Shown piece after piece: positions 18,253 to 28,678 of a stretch of 64,000 bases of DNA. The notes beneath the pieces were generated by a model. It was not told the origin of the DNA. It was given only the letters and a program-made list of their open reading frames with translations, and searched no databases. Positions within the stretch are counted from its first letter, which is position 1. Every line of letters begins with the position of its first letter. The position numbers and the translations under genes were made by a program. This stretch comes from Opitutaceae bacterium. Lineage in GTDB: Bacteria; Verrucomicrobiota; Verrucomicrobiia; Opitutales; Opitutaceae. Location: contig JAGYIG010000016.1 of NCBI GenBank assembly GCA_018402455.1, positions 1 to 64,000 of the forward strand, in the 5' to 3' direction.

Positions 18253-18837
18253 TCAGAAGCAGAGACCTCCGGCGGTCAAAATTTGTTTCGTTTCATCCAG
18301 GGGCAGACCAATGATGTTGCTGAGGGACCCTTCGTAGCGTTCCACGATCAAATCGCCGTGTTCCTGAATCGCATACCCCCCGGCTTTATCGAGCGGATGG
18401 ACCCGGGAAAGGTAGGTTTCGATTACCTCCTCGGTTAAGGTGCGGAACACCACCCGACTCTCCACGCCCCGATCCAAACGCACGCCTTGGCTCCGGTGAC
18501 GGAGGGCCAGCCCGGTGAACACCGTGTGAGTCCGACCGCTGAGGCGCCGCAACATGGCTTTGGCCTCGGCCAGGTCCGCCGGTTTGTTCAGCACCGTCTC
18601 GTCGACGCACACGGTGGTGTCCGCCCCCAAAACCCAGGCATGGGGATGACCTTGTGAGATCGCATCGGCTTTGAGGGCGGCGTTTTCCAAGACCAGCTCC
18701 CGGGGATCGTGGTCCGGCGCTTCGTTTTCCTGCACCGCCGCCACCTCAACGGTGAACGGAATACCGATTTGGCGAAGCAATTCCCGGCGCCGCGGTGAAG
18801 CGGAGGCCAGAATAAGCGGGGCGGTGGCAAGGTTCAT
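18253..18837 (-). CDS. maf: Maf-like nucleotide pyrophosphatase
   Basis: A 194-residue protein from the ATG at 18835-18837. The start SASPRR motif ([14 protein letters not shown]) is the nucleotide-binding signature of the Maf/YhdE house-cleaning pyrophosphatases that hydrolyse dTTP/UTP and modified nucleotides. GADTTV and GGYAIQEHG complete the family pattern. A longer upstream frame adds an unlikely N-terminus. It is followed 12 bases later by the TonB-like gene and is divergent from nadE (95 bases). Confidence 0.92.
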   Translation of the reverse strand: MNLATAPLILASASPRRRELLRQIGIPFTVEVAAVQENEAPDHDPRELVLENAALKADAISQGHPHAWVLGADTTVCVDETVLNKPADLAEAKAMLRRLSGRTHTVFTGLALRHRSQGVRLDRGVESRVVFRTLTEEVIETYLSRVHPLDKAGGYAIQEHGDLIVERYEGSLSNIIGLPLDETKQILTAGGLCF

Positions 18838-18932
18838 GGGCCCCCCAGCAAATTCGAGTCCCCGGCGAGCACAAGGGCGGGGTTGCGAGTTGTCAGTCAC
18901 CGCGGAATGGGCCTACTTGGGACTTTTCGCCT

Positions 18933-20573
18933 ATGCGCATTGGCTTAGCACAAATCAAACCGACCGTCGGAGACCTTGCCGGCAACCGCGACCTGGTGGT
19001 GTCCGCCTACCAGAATCTGGTGGCCCAGGGCGCTGAACTGATCGTGTTCCCTGAATTGGTGAGCGTGGGCTATCCGCCCCGCGACCTGCTGTTGCGGCGA
19101 CGTTTTGGCGACGATGCCGAGGGCGCCCTTTTGGAAATAGCCGCGGCCACCGGCAGCGTTCCGGCGTTGGTCGGGACCATCGAACGCAATCCGGCCCGCC
19201 ACGGCCGGATGTTTTACAACGCCGTGGCCTGGTGTCAGCACGGTAAAATTCAGCAGTTCGCGCGCAAGATGCTGCTGCCCACCTACGATGTTTTTGACGA
19301 GGACCGCTATTTCGAACCCGCCTCCGCGCCGACCGTATTCGCGATGGAGGGACGGCGCATCGCGGTCACGGTATGTGAGGATATTTGGACTCACTCCCCG
19401 CAGCTGCCCCGTCCCTTTTACCGCCGGGATCCGGTGGAGGAGTTGGTCGGGGACAACCTGGACCTGATGGTCAACCTTTCGGCGAGTCCGTGGCATCATG
19501 GCAAGAATAAGGCGAGGCAGGACTGCGTTATCGCCGCCGCGCGCCGCCTTTCCTGTCCCGTGGTTTATGTGAACGCGGTGGGCGGAAATGATGAATTGGT
19601 CTTCGACGGGCGCTCCATGGTGGTGGACGCCACGGGCCAAGTGGTGGCGGGGCTGAGTTCCTTCGCGGTGGAGCACCGCACCGTGGACATCGCGTCTGCG
19701 ACCACTTCGATCGCGCCGTCGTTCGCCCAAGCGGACATGGCCGATATCCACGACGCCCTGGTGCTCGGTCTTCGCGACTACGCCCACAAAACCGGATTCA
19801 AGCGCGGCCTTGTGGCGTTGAGCGGCGGCATCGATTCCGCCGTGGTCGCGGTGCTGGCCGCCGAAGCCCTGGGGGCGGAAAACCTGCTGGGGGTATCGCT
19901 GCCCTCCGCCATCTCGTCCGGCCATTCGCGCGACGATGCCCGCCAACTCGCGCACAATCTGGGCATCGCCTTCGACACCATTGAAATCGCCGCCGCGGTG
20001 ACCGCCTGCGAAACCGCCCTCCAACCCGCCTTCGGTGACCGCCCCGTCGATGTGACGGAGGAGAACATCCAGGCCCGCATCCGCGGGGTCATGATGATGG
20101 CCCTGTCCAACAAACTCGGTTCTCTTCTGCTCACCACCGGAAACAAAAGCGAAATCGCGGTCGGCTACTGCACCCTCTACGGCGACATGTGCGGAGGCTT
20201 GGCGGTGATATCGGACCTGTTGAAAACTCAGGTGTTTGCCCTGGCCCGCTGGATGAATCGCGACCGCGAAGTGATTCCCTGGCACACCATCCGGAAACCG
20301 CCCAGTGCCGAACTCCGTCCCGACCAAAAGGACGAAGACAGCCTCCCGCCCTACGACCAACTCGATGCCATCCTGCGAGCCTATGTGGAAGAAGGTCTGT
20401 CCCGGCGCGATACGGTCAACCTCGGCCACGACGCCGGAATCGTTGATGACATCGCCCGCAAGGTCGACTGCAACGAATACAAACGGAAGCAGGCCGCCCC
20501 CGGGCTTAAAATCACGCCGTTGGCCTTTGGCGTGGGCCGCCGGATCCCGATTGTGCAACGCTACGTCAACTAA
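18933..20573 (+). CDS. nadE: Glutamine-dependent NAD+ synthase
   Basis: A 546-residue fusion of an N-terminal nitrilase-type glutaminase and a C-terminal synthetase. The amidase triad is visible as E41 ([13 protein letters not shown]), K112 ([14 protein letters not shown]) and C148 (VTVCEDIW). The ATP pyrophosphatase loop SGGIDS is at residues 297-302. It converts deamido-NAD to NAD using glutamine. hemL follows after 18 bases, so nadE may lead an operon of four genes. Confidence 0.97.
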   Translation: MRIGLAQIKPTVGDLAGNRDLVVSAYQNLVAQGAELIVFPELVSVGYPPRDLLLRRRFGDDAEGALLEIAAATGSVPALVGTIERNPARHGRMFYNAVAWCQHGKIQQFARKMLLPTYDVFDEDRYFEPASAPTVFAMEGRRIAVTVCEDIWTHSPQLPRPFYRRDPVEELVGDNLDLMVNLSASPWHHGKNKARQDCVIAAARRLSCPVVYVNAVGGNDELVFDGRSMVVDATGQVVAGLSSFAVEHRTVDIASATTSIAPSFAQADMADIHDALVLGLRDYAHKTGFKRGLVALSGGIDSAVVAVLAAEALGAENLLGVSLPSAISSGHSRDDARQLAHNLGIAFDTIEIAAAVTACETALQPAFGDRPVDVTEENIQARIRGVMMMALSNKLGSLLLTTGNKSEIAVGYCTLYGDMCGGLAVISDLLKTQVFALARWMNRDREVIPWHTIRKPPSAELRPDQKDEDSLPPYDQLDAILRAYVEEGLSRRDTVNLGHDAGIVDDIARKVDCNEYKRKQAAPGLKITPLAFGVGRRIPIVQRYVN

Positions 20574-20591
20574 TCCCCTTTCGCTAAGACC

Positions 20592-21877
20592 ATGACCTCA
20601 TCCGAATCCCTGTTCGAACGCGCCAAAAGACTCATCCCCGGCGGGGTGAATTCTCCCGTGCGGGCCTTTCGCTCGGTCGGGGGCGCTCCCTTTTTTGTGA
20701 AGTCCGCCAACGGAGCGACGCTCACCACCGCAGATGATCGGGAGCTGATCGATTTTGTGTGCACCTGGGGGCCGGCGATTCACGGGCACAACCACCCGGT
20801 GATTCGCGAAGCGATCGCCGAGGCTCTCGCCGCCGGCACGTCATTCGGCACGCCCAATCCCTATGAAGTCGAAATGGCGGAACTGATCACCCGCCTGGTC
20901 CCGTCCATTAAAAAAGTTCGCATGTGCAACAGTGGCACCGAAGCGACGATGACCGCCATCCGCTTGGCGCGGGGGTTCACCGGCCGCGACAAGATCATCA
21001 AATTCGCCGGATGCTACCACGGGCACGCCGATTCCTTGTTGATCAAGGCCGGATCGGGGGCGCTCACCCATGGCCACCCCGACAGTGCCGGCGTGCCGGC
21101 GGCCTTCGCCCGCGAGACCATCGTGCTGCCCTACAACGATCCCGCGGCCGTCACCGCGGCGTTTGCGGCCAATCCCGGCGGCATTGCGGGGATCATCCTC
21201 GAGCCCTACCCGGCCAACGTGGGGCTCATCCGCCCGGATGCGGGCTACCTGGACTTCTTGCGCGCCATCACCGCCCGGGAAGGCGCCCTCTTGATTTTTG
21301 ATGAAGTCATGACGGGGTTCCGGCTGGCCCGGGGCGGGGTGCAGGAAATCGAACAGCACATCCACTTCGCCCGGGTTGACCTCACTGCCCTGGGCAAGAT
21401 CATCGGCGGGGGCTGCCGGTGGGGGCGCTGGGCGGGCAGGCCGCATCATGGACTTCCTCGCGCCCGAGGCCGGTTTACCAAGCCGGAACGCTCAGTGGCA
21501 ATCCGTTGGCGATGGCGGCGGGAATCGCCGCGCTCAAACTGCTCGACGACGATGCGGTTTACACCCGACTGGCCCGCTTGGGCGATCAGCTTCAGCAAGC
21601 CGTGACCACTGCCCTCGCGCACAAGGGCCTTCCCGCCCAGGTCCCCCAGAGCGGTTCCATGTGGTGCACCTACTTCACCGCCACTCCCGTGCGGGACCTC
21701 ACCACCGCGCAGACCACCGACGCCCAGCTGTTTGGCCGCTACTTCCAAGCCGCGCTGAACCGCGGGGTGTATTTGCCTCCCAGTGCTTTCGAGGCGTGTT
21801 TTATCAGCACCGCCCATGAGGGAACCGCCATTGACCAAGCCTGTGAAATCCTGACCGACGTGATCACCTCCCTGTAA
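20592..21877 (+). pseudogene. hemL: Glutamate-1-semialdehyde 2,1-aminomutase, broken by clustered frameshifts
   Basis: The sequence clearly encodes this PLP enzyme of the C5 haem pathway: an intact frame from 20592 runs through FDEVMTGFR and LGKIIGGG (PLP Lys269), and a second frame carries [15 protein letters not shown] to the stop at 21877. Between about 21413 and 21470 three indels are needed to restore the usual sequence (one base before the GALGG segment, one near 21453, two near 21469), all in G/C runs. Total length suits a protein of about 428 residues. Because the gene is normally essential, sequence error is likelier than true loss; hemC elsewhere in the window is intact. Confidence 0.85.
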
Positions 21878-23664
21878 TGCCTTTCCCTTTTCTGCGACCT
21901 TTTCTCGGGCTGGCGGGCGGCCTGCGCGCGGCGCTCGCGCTAGGGGGCACCGCATTGCTGGGTGTCGCCGCTCCTCTGCCTCCGGCCCATCCGGATCCGC
22001 TGCCGCTGAGCGAACTGAAACCGGGGATGGCGGGACAGGTTTGGACCGTCTTTGCCGGCACCTCACCCGAGCCCTTTGACGTCGTGGTGACCGGCGTGAT
22101 CGAGAACGCCTTGGGCCCGAGCAAGTCGATGATTCTGGCGGAACTCACCGATGAGCGGGTCCAGCACATGGGCGCGGTCGCGGGCATGAGCGGCAGCCCC
22201 CTCTATATCAACGGACGCTTTGCCGGGGCCCTGTCCTATCAGGTCCAGCGCTTCGAAACCGTCCGGTTTGCCGGCTTCACTCCGGCGGAAGACCTCATCG
22301 AAGTTCAACACATCGCGTTGAACGCACCACCCGGATCCAATCGAACGCCGAGCGAACCGGTTCCGGCATTCTCCGGGCCGGATCAAGACCACCTGACGCC
22401 CATGGCCCCGGTGTTCGGATTTGGCGGACTTAACCCTTGGGTGAGGCAATGGGCGGCTCAACCGCTGGCCGCCTTGGGCATCGTCACCACGGGGCTGAGT
22501 GGTTCCGCCTCCGCCGCGGCCCAAGACACCTCAACGTTGCCGCTTCGCCAGTTGACGGCGGGGCAAGCGGTCGGGGCCGCCTTGGCCGTGGGCGACATCA
22601 CCCTGGCGGGCACCGGCACCGTTTCTCAAGTTCAGGGCAATCGGGTCCTGGCCTTCGGCCATCCCCTGTTGGGTCTGGGCGAGGTGGAGATGCCGATGAT
22701 GGAAGCGGAAATCGTCACCATTCTGCCCTCCAACCTGAGTTCGGTCAAAATCGCGAACACGGGCCGGGTGATCGGCACCGTGCGCCAGGATCGCCTGTCC
22801 GCCATTTATGGCGAGATCGGGGTCTTCCCGGAGATGATTCCCGTCACCGTCAGCACCCCCCAGCGGACGCTGGAGTTTTCCACCGTGCGGCACCCCCGCA
22901 TCACTCCCATGATCACGGCCATCGGCCTCGCCCAAGCCATCATGGGGTCGAACGACGCCGGTTTGAATGAAGGCTTCGTCATTGCCACCACGGTCGATTT
23001 TGCCGCGGGCGAGCAGTTGCACATGAATCAGCTCTATGGTGGACCCAAGAGTTTTCAGCAGGGCATCAATGCCTTGGTGTCCGATCTGACCACCTGGCTG
23101 CAAAACCCGGTCGAGCAGGCCTTTCCCGAACGGGTGGCGTTGGTGGTCACGGCCCTGCCCCAAAATCCTTCCACGAGCCTGGACAATGTGCGCCTGTCCC
23201 ACCGCACCCTCTCCTTGGAGGAATCCCTGCAGGCCGTGGTGAGCCTGCGGGATTTTCAATCCGCCCCTTTCCTCGAAACCGTTTCCGTGCCCCTCCAATC
23301 GGACTGGGTGGGCCAAGAACTCGAAGTGGTGGTCACCAACGGATCCACCCTTGATCTCATCAGCGGTGGACAACGCACCTATCCGGTCAGCCAGATCCGG
23401 GAACTCAGCGCCTATCTCGATGTGCTGCGCAGCCAGCGCCGTCCGGACGGGGCCTACGTCGCCGTCGTGACCACCAGTGAGGCATTTCTGGATCAAACCG
23501 CGCTGACCACCGGAATGCCCGGATCCCTGACGCGCATCGCCCGGCATGCCGACGAAACCCGGTTCACGGAACGCAAGGTTCGTGAAGTGCTTTGGGAGAC
23601 ACACATCCTGCCGGATCGGTTGGTGCCGGGCGCCATCAGCCAACGGTTCCGAGTCGTTCCCTGA
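21877..23664 (+). CDS. SpoIVB-like (S55) peptidase-domain protein, exported
   Basis: A 595-residue protein whose ATG overlaps the hemL stop (TAATG). A hydrophobic segment at about residues 8-32 is a likely signal peptide or anchor. The motif AGMSGSPLYINGRFAGAL places a chymotrypsin-like catalytic Ser at residue 105, as in SpoIVB/S55 peptidases. A later block (VLAFGHPLLGLGEVEMPM) is also typical of this family. It is followed by a secreted propeller-like protein after 26 bases, suggesting joint work in the envelope. The substrate is unknown. Confidence 0.75.
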   Translation: MPFPFLRPFLGLAGGLRAALALGGTALLGVAAPLPPAHPDPLPLSELKPGMAGQVWTVFAGTSPEPFDVVVTGVIENALGPSKSMILAELTDERVQHMGAVAGMSGSPLYINGRFAGALSYQVQRFETVRFAGFTPAEDLIEVQHIALNAPPGSNRTPSEPVPAFSGPDQDHLTPMAPVFGFGGLNPWVRQWAAQPLAALGIVTTGLSGSASAAAQDTSTLPLRQLTAGQAVGAALAVGDITLAGTGTVSQVQGNRVLAFGHPLLGLGEVEMPMMEAEIVTILPSNLSSVKIANTGRVIGTVRQDRLSAIYGEIGVFPEMIPVTVSTPQRTLEFSTVRHPRITPMITAIGLAQAIMGSNDAGLNEGFVIATTVDFAAGEQLHMNQLYGGPKSFQQGINALVSDLTTWLQNPVEQAFPERVALVVTALPQNPSTSLDNVRLSHRTLSLEESLQAVVSLRDFQSAPFLETVSVPLQSDWVGQELEVVVTNGSTLDLISGGQRTYPVSQIRELSAYLDVLRSQRRPDGAYVAVVTTSEAFLDQTALTTGMPGSLTRIARHADETRFTERKVREVLWETHILPDRLVPGAISQRFRVVP

Positions 23665-23690
23665 CCGCTTTCCCCCACCCGCTCTCCGGC

Positions 23691-25973
23691 ATGAAAAAAT
23701 CTCTCCGCGCGTTTCTCTTTCCCCTCGTTTTGGTGAGCTTGTATCCGGGCCCCCTCAGTTCCGCGCCGTTTTCGCAGAGCAAGACCATCAATTTTTATCG
23801 GGAAGTGGTGCCGCGAGACATTGCCGGCCTGGGACTGCGGTCCGACGGCCGGTTGATGGCTGGTCCGGTTCTCCGGGAATTGGCTGGCATCCCCCGTGCC
23901 GATCTGTGGTGGGATCTGGAGAGTTTTGCGACTGATAGTTGGCTGGTCGGCACGGGCCCCGGGGGCCAGGTCCTGCAAATCGAAATCGATCCGAACGGCC
24001 AGACCTACACCGCCACCCCGTGGGCCGATGCCGGATCCAATCATGTCCTGGTGGTTAAAAAGCTGCACCAGAACCTTGTTGCCGGTGGCACCAACCCGGG
24101 GGCTCAGGTGATCCTCTGGGACGCGACGGGCCGCGAGGTGGCGCGGGTGGCCCTTCCGGCCGACTCGGTGCTCGACCTGTTGTGGGAGCACGAGACCGAC
24201 ACCCTGTGGGTCGCCACGGGCAATCCGGGCGCCCTCTATCGCATGGATGTGGCGCGCGTGCAGGCAACCCCGGGCGAACAGACCTTGGCGGAGCGAGGCG
24301 TGACCCTGCGGGCTAAAATCCGGGACCGCAATCTACGGCGACTGCACGCCGCGCCCGCCGGGGCGATTTTGGGAGGCTCGGCCCCGGGCGGAAATCTCTA
24401 TCGCTTCGACGCCGACGGTTCCGATCCGCTGATCCTGATGGATCAAGAGTCGGGCGAGGTCACCGACCTTCAGGTGGATGAGGCCGGGAATATTTTTGCC
24501 ACCCTGGTCGTGGCCACCGGAAACACCCGGCGGCGCGTCATGCAGGCGGCCAACGTCCAGGCGCCGACCGAGTCGGAGGCCGCCAAGGAATCCGCGGAGT
24601 CCGCCCCCGCGACGCCGACTATTTTTGAAGCGCCGCCCATCGATGCCTTCACCGGTCGAAGTGAACTGGTCAAAATCCCGGCGGGGCGCGGCATTCCGGA
24701 AACCCTTTCCTCCCGCCAAAATGTCGCGATGTATCGGATGGCCCAATACCAGGACCTGATGCTGATCGGCGGGGGCGATGACGGTGAAATCATCGGCTAC
24801 CACGCGACGGATCGACGGGCGCTCTCTTTCCCGGGCAGCAACTCCGCGCAGATAAATGACATCGAAGCGCTGCCGACCCCCGGCGACTTTCTGCTGTTGA
24901 CCAACAATCCCGTCGGGTTGATCCAACTGAGCTTTACGCAAGCCGGACGGCGCGTGGCCCGCACCGGAGGCGTGAATTTGTCGACCCCCAGCGAGATCGG
25001 TTCACTCCGGTTCAACCGGATTCGGGATATTGCCCCGGATGCGATCGAAGTGCGCATGCGAGCCAATCGGGGACGTGATCCGGTCGAAGGATGGACCCCC
25101 TGGCAAACCGCCGCATTTGGGTCCGATACGTGGCGGGTGGAGGACATGGTGGGGACGCAGGTCCAAATCGAAGTGCGGTTGCCCGAAGCGCTAGCGGCCG
25201 ACGCACAATTGGATCAAGCCGAGCTGTTCTATCTGCCGCAGAATCGCCGACCGGTTCTGCGGAGCTTTCGCGTCATCAGCCCCAATTTTGCGCTTTCCCC
25301 CCGCCCCGTTGCCTCGTCGGCAACTGGCAATCTGACCTTGGGGCAAGTCATCGGATCCTCCCCCAACCCCAATGACAACCCGGATGAAAAGGCCCGTCAG
25401 GCACTGCTGTCGAGCAGCCTGATTCCGCAACCGGGGGCCCAGGTCATCACCTGGAGTGTTTCCGATGCGGATGGCGACCAATTGAGCGCGACCTTCTCCG
25501 TGCGGGCGACGGAGAACGACGCTTGGATTGATTTGGGGGTCGGGCTCACCGAGGAATGGTTTCAGTTCGACCGTCGAGGGCTCCCGGAGGGCACCTACTT
25601 CACCCGCCTGTCTATCCAAGAAGAAGCCCCTCGGGCGATTGCCGACCGCCACACCATCGGGTTCGCGACGGATGATCTGGTGATTGATTTATCCGCCCCC
25701 AAAATCCAACGGGTGGACGTTTCGTCAACCGACCAAACGACCACCCTCGCCGTCGATGCCGAGGATGCGCTGTCCCGGATCGCGAGCCTGCGCTTGGTCT
25801 TCAACAATGGCCACACCCTCGAATTGCAGTCCCCCACGGACGGACTGCTGGACGCGCGGACTGAATCGTTTGTCGCCGAAATCGAAAATCGGCTGATCGG
25901 GAAGGCCACCGCCGTCGAAGTCTATGTCGAGGACGTGGTCGGCAACATCGCCATCAAGCGAATTCAGCTGTGA
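23691..25973 (+). CDS. Secreted beta-propeller-like protein of unknown function
   Basis: A 760-residue protein from the ATG at 23691, where MKKSLRAFLFPLVLV begins a clear signal peptide. Repeating blocks of about 40-60 residues with Gly-rich turns (DSWLVGTGPGGQVLQI, HETDTLWVATGNPGALYRM, GAILGGSAPGGNLYRF) suggest a beta-propeller across about residues 50-430. The C-terminal third resembles fibronectin/cadherin-like beta domains. No catalytic motif is recognised. It sits directly after the S55 protein and is probably co-expressed with it. Confidence 0.7.
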   Translation: MKKSLRAFLFPLVLVSLYPGPLSSAPFSQSKTINFYREVVPRDIAGLGLRSDGRLMAGPVLRELAGIPRADLWWDLESFATDSWLVGTGPGGQVLQIEIDPNGQTYTATPWADAGSNHVLVVKKLHQNLVAGGTNPGAQVILWDATGREVARVALPADSVLDLLWEHETDTLWVATGNPGALYRMDVARVQATPGEQTLAERGVTLRAKIRDRNLRRLHAAPAGAILGGSAPGGNLYRFDADGSDPLILMDQESGEVTDLQVDEAGNIFATLVVATGNTRRRVMQAANVQAPTESEAAKESAESAPATPTIFEAPPIDAFTGRSELVKIPAGRGIPETLSSRQNVAMYRMAQYQDLMLIGGGDDGEIIGYHATDRRALSFPGSNSAQINDIEALPTPGDFLLLTNNPVGLIQLSFTQAGRRVARTGGVNLSTPSEIGSLRFNRIRDIAPDAIEVRMRANRGRDPVEGWTPWQTAAFGSDTWRVEDMVGTQVQIEVRLPEALAADAQLDQAELFYLPQNRRPVLRSFRVISPNFALSPRPVASSATGNLTLGQVIGSSPNPNDNPDEKARQALLSSSLIPQPGAQVITWSVSDADGDQLSATFSVRATENDAWIDLGVGLTEEWFQFDRRGLPEGTYFTRLSIQEEAPRAIADRHTIGFATDDLVIDLSAPKIQRVDVSSTDQTTTLAVDAEDALSRIASLRLVFNNGHTLELQSPTDGLLDARTESFVAEIENRLIGKATAVEVYVEDVVGNIAIKRIQL

Positions 25974-26122
25974 CGCCCCTGGCGCGGGTTTATGAATCGG
26001 CGATCGGCGGGCGGAAAACACCGGGCGGTTCCATCTTGTCGTCCCCCCCACGCGACGGCCGTAGTCCCGGTTCTGCAGCCGCAGATAGCGTGCCCCGGCG
26101 CCAATAATCTCCCCCATCCTCG

Positions 26123-27085
26123 CTAAGCCCGGGGATGGGCCTGCCGGTGGACCTCCTTCAATCGCGCCACGCTTACGTGCGTATACACCTGGGTGGTCGA
26201 GAGGTTGGCGTGACCCAGCAACTCCTGCACCAACCGCAGGTCGGCCCCGGCGTTGAGCAAGTGGGTCGCATAGCTGTGGCGCAATTTATGGGGGGTGATA
26301 TCCGCGGGCAGGTCGGCCAGCGCGAGGTAGCGCTTGAGCAGGAGCTGAACCTCGCGGGGCTTGATCGGACCACCGCCCTTTTTGATCAGGATGTAGGAGG
26401 AAGGCGTGTCCTCCTTCGCATACTCCTGCCGCCAGCGCCGTAAAACCGCGACACCCACCTCCCCCAAGGGGCACAGGCGCTCCTTCCCGCCCTTGCCCAA
26501 AACGCGGACCGTTCGCCCCGAGTGGTCGAGGTTGCCATACCGCAGATTACAGAGCTCGCTGACCCGAAGGCCCGCGCCGTAGAGCAGCTCCATGACGAGC
26601 CGGTCCCGCCATGCTTGCGCCGGCTCGATGGTCTCGTTTTCGACCAACCGCTGCGGTCCGAGCAGCAGTAATTTCATCTGTGACTCGGTGAGGAATTTCG
26701 GCAGCCGTTTGGGCAAGCGGGGCAACGGGATGCCGGTGAGCGGATTGCGCAACATGCGTTTGCGCGTGACCCAGTAACGAAAGAAGGCCCGCAACCCGGA
26801 CACGTGCAGGTGCAGGGTGCGGCGGTCAAAGCGGCGCTGGGCCTCCACCACGTAGTCCCGCATCTCGCGGCGAGTGAGTTCATCAAACGGCTTGGCCGCC
26901 AACTCGGAGTTCACCAACCAACCAAAGAAGTCCACAAACGCATGGCGGTAGTTTCTCACCGTGTGGACCGAGTAGCGGCGTTCGTTGGCCAGCCATTGCA
27001 AAAACGGATCCAACCAGGCTGCGGCCATCTCCGGGGGCAGTGGGTCCGGCTCGGTGCGGGGATTAACGGTGGAGGGCTTCGACAT
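26123..27085 (-). CDS. xerC: Tyrosine site-specific recombinase XerC/XerD type
   Basis: A 320-residue recombinase from the ATG at 27083-27085. The N-terminal SAM-like core-binding domain is followed by the catalytic domain with Arg174 (GAGLRVSEL), Lys198 (GKGGKER), His266/Arg269 (HKLRHSYATH), His292 (LLGHANLSTTQ) and Tyr301 (VYTHV). All six catalytic residues are present, so it should resolve chromosome dimers at dif with a partner. XerC and XerD cannot be separated by sequence reading alone. It overlaps the end of mazG by 23 bases. Confidence 0.93.
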   Translation of the reverse strand: MSKPSTVNPRTEPDPLPPEMAAAWLDPFLQWLANERRYSVHTVRNYRHAFVDFFGWLVNSELAAKPFDELTRREMRDYVVEAQRRFDRRTLHLHVSGLRAFFRYWVTRKRMLRNPLTGIPLPRLPKRLPKFLTESQMKLLLLGPQRLVENETIEPAQAWRDRLVMELLYGAGLRVSELCNLRYGNLDHSGRTVRVLGKGGKERLCPLGEVGVAVLRRWRQEYAKEDTPSSYILIKKGGGPIKPREVQLLLKRYLALADLPADITPHKLRHSYATHLLNAGADLRLVQELLGHANLSTTQVYTHVSVARLKEVHRQAHPRA

Positions 27086-27722
27086 CGTTGACCACGCGTT
27101 GCGCCTGCTGACGTAAGGCCCCCTCAGGGTCCAATCCGCAATTCCGGGCCGCGGCCACAAGCACCCACAATTGCTCGCCCAAGGTGGTGGCATCGAGCCC
27201 CTTTTCACACGCCGCAATCCGATCCGCCTGCGCCGAGGAAGGTTGTGGCAGTTGTTTTTTGAGCAGCTGTTTCCAGACCGATTCCGCAAACATGGTGGCC
27301 GGCAAAACCGGCGGCTGCGGTTTGAACAGCCCGGATTGAGGGGGGCCATGTTTGGTCTCCTGGGCTTTGATTTCCTCCCATTTCGTGATGACCTGACCGG
27401 CGGTATCCAATTTCCCGTGATCGCCGAAAACATGCGGATGCCGGCGGATCAGTTTTTCGTTCACGTCGCGGGCCACGTCCTCCAAATCGAAATGGCCGCC
27501 CTCCGCGGCGATCTGGGCGTGAAAGAAAACCTGAATCAACACGTCACCGAGTTCTTCCCGCATGTGCGCCAGGTCGTTGCAATCGATCGTCTCGATCAGT
27601 TCGGAAACCTCATCGATCAAACATCGGACCAACGAGGCATGGGTTTGCTCCTGATCCCAGGGGCAACCTCCCGGCCCCCGGAGTCGAGCCATGGTTTCAC
27701 GTAACGCCGACAAAGCACTCAT
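27063..27722 (-). CDS. mazG: Nucleoside triphosphate pyrophosphohydrolase MazG
   Basis: A 219-residue protein; the ATG at 27720-27722 is chosen because a GGTGAT precedes it, though a TTG 12 bases upstream is also open. The MazG fold signature is clear: CPWDQEQTHASL, then the acidic metal motifs LIDEVSELIE and EELGDVLIQV, and KLIRRHPHVFGD. It hydrolyses non-canonical or excess NTPs. The last 23 bases overlap the Xer recombinase gene, so the two are co-transcribed. Confidence 0.94.
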   Translation of the reverse strand: MSALSALRETMARLRGPGGCPWDQEQTHASLVRCLIDEVSELIETIDCNDLAHMREELGDVLIQVFFHAQIAAEGGHFDLEDVARDVNEKLIRRHPHVFGDHGKLDTAGQVITKWEEIKAQETKHGPPQSGLFKPQPPVLPATMFAESVWKQLLKKQLPQPSSAQADRIAACEKGLDATTLGEQLWVLVAAARNCGLDPEGALRQQAQRVVNDVEALHR

Positions 27723-27856
27723 ATCACCAACCAATACAGATGTGCCCCGGAATACACCTTAAAGTTTGAGGCGGGGCCATCAAACGGCTGGACCCACCAG
27801 GAAACCGAAAATACGTTCTGGTTTATCCTCACGGGCTGTGTTTCGTGGGGAACGTT

Positions 27857-28651
27857 ATGGCAGACAAGCTCACCGAAATCATGGACTGGAAGCGGCAAGA
27901 GATCGCGGACCGCGTTCGTCCCGTTGAGTTGGGGGAACTCGCTGAACTGCATCGCACCCTCCCGCCGGTGCCCTCCTTTGCCCGGGCCCTGCAGCGGACG
28001 GACGAGACCCTCGCCGTCATTGCCGAGATCAAGCGCCAGTCGCCCTCGGCCGGCACTATCGCCACCATCCCCGACGCGCCGTCCCAAGCCCGCCGGTATG
28101 TCCAGGCGCAGGCGGACGGCATGTCGATTCTCACGGATACCAAATACTTCGGCGGAACCCTGGCGGACTTGGAGCAGGTGACCCAACTCCTGCGGGAAAG
28201 CCCTCCGCTGGTGCCCTGTCTGCGCAAGGACTTCATGGTGCATCCGATCCAAGTCAGGGAAGCGCGCGAAGCCGGGGCCAGTGCCATCCTGATCATCGTG
28301 CGGGCGCTGACGGATGACGAGATCCGCAGTCTGCACGCCGCGGCCGTCGCCGCCGGGCTCGATGCCCTGTATGAAATCCACTCCCGCGCTGAATTGGATC
28401 GAGCGGTCGCTCACGGGGCGACGATCATTGGAGTGAACAACCGGGACCTCGCGGTGTTCCGCACGGACTTGGCCTTGAGCGAGACCCTGATTCCGCAGTT
28501 CCCCGCGGGGGTGATCGCCGTCAGTGAGAGTGGAATCCACACCGCCGCCGACGCCGCCCGGGCGAAACACTGTGGCGCCCACGCCGTGCTGGTGGGCGAG
28601 GCCCTGATGAAGGCCCCCGACCCCGCCGAACTGTTGGCGAGTTTCCGTTAA
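27857..28651 (+). CDS. trpC: Indole-3-glycerol phosphate synthase
   Basis: A 264-residue TIM-barrel enzyme of tryptophan synthesis. The start is the ATG at 27857, preceded by GGGGAA at about 7 bases. The substrate motif IAEIKRQSPSAG has the catalytic Lys59; later blocks CLRKDFMV, YEIHSRAEL, IGVNNRDL and VSESGI complete the family pattern. No other trp genes adjoin it here. Its stop codon lies within the U-tract complement of the convergent mscS terminator. Confidence 0.96.
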   Translation: MADKLTEIMDWKRQEIADRVRPVELGELAELHRTLPPVPSFARALQRTDETLAVIAEIKRQSPSAGTIATIPDAPSQARRYVQAQADGMSILTDTKYFGGTLADLEQVTQLLRESPPLVPCLRKDFMVHPIQVREAREAGASAILIIVRALTDDEIRSLHAAAVAAGLDALYEIHSRAELDRAVAHGATIIGVNNRDLAVFRTDLALSETLIPQFPAGVIAVSESGIHTAADAARAKHCGAHAVLVGEALMKAPDPAELLASFR

Positions 28652-28678
28652 AAAAAAAGACGCCCCATGGAGGGCGTC
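28650..28678 (-). terminator. Rho-independent terminator of mscS
   Basis: On the minus strand a 7-bp GC stem (28672-28678 with 28659-28665, 6-base loop) is followed by nine T (28650-28658). It lies 34 bases after the mscS stop. The T-run is the complement of the last bases of the convergent trpC, including part of its stop codon. Confidence 0.85.
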
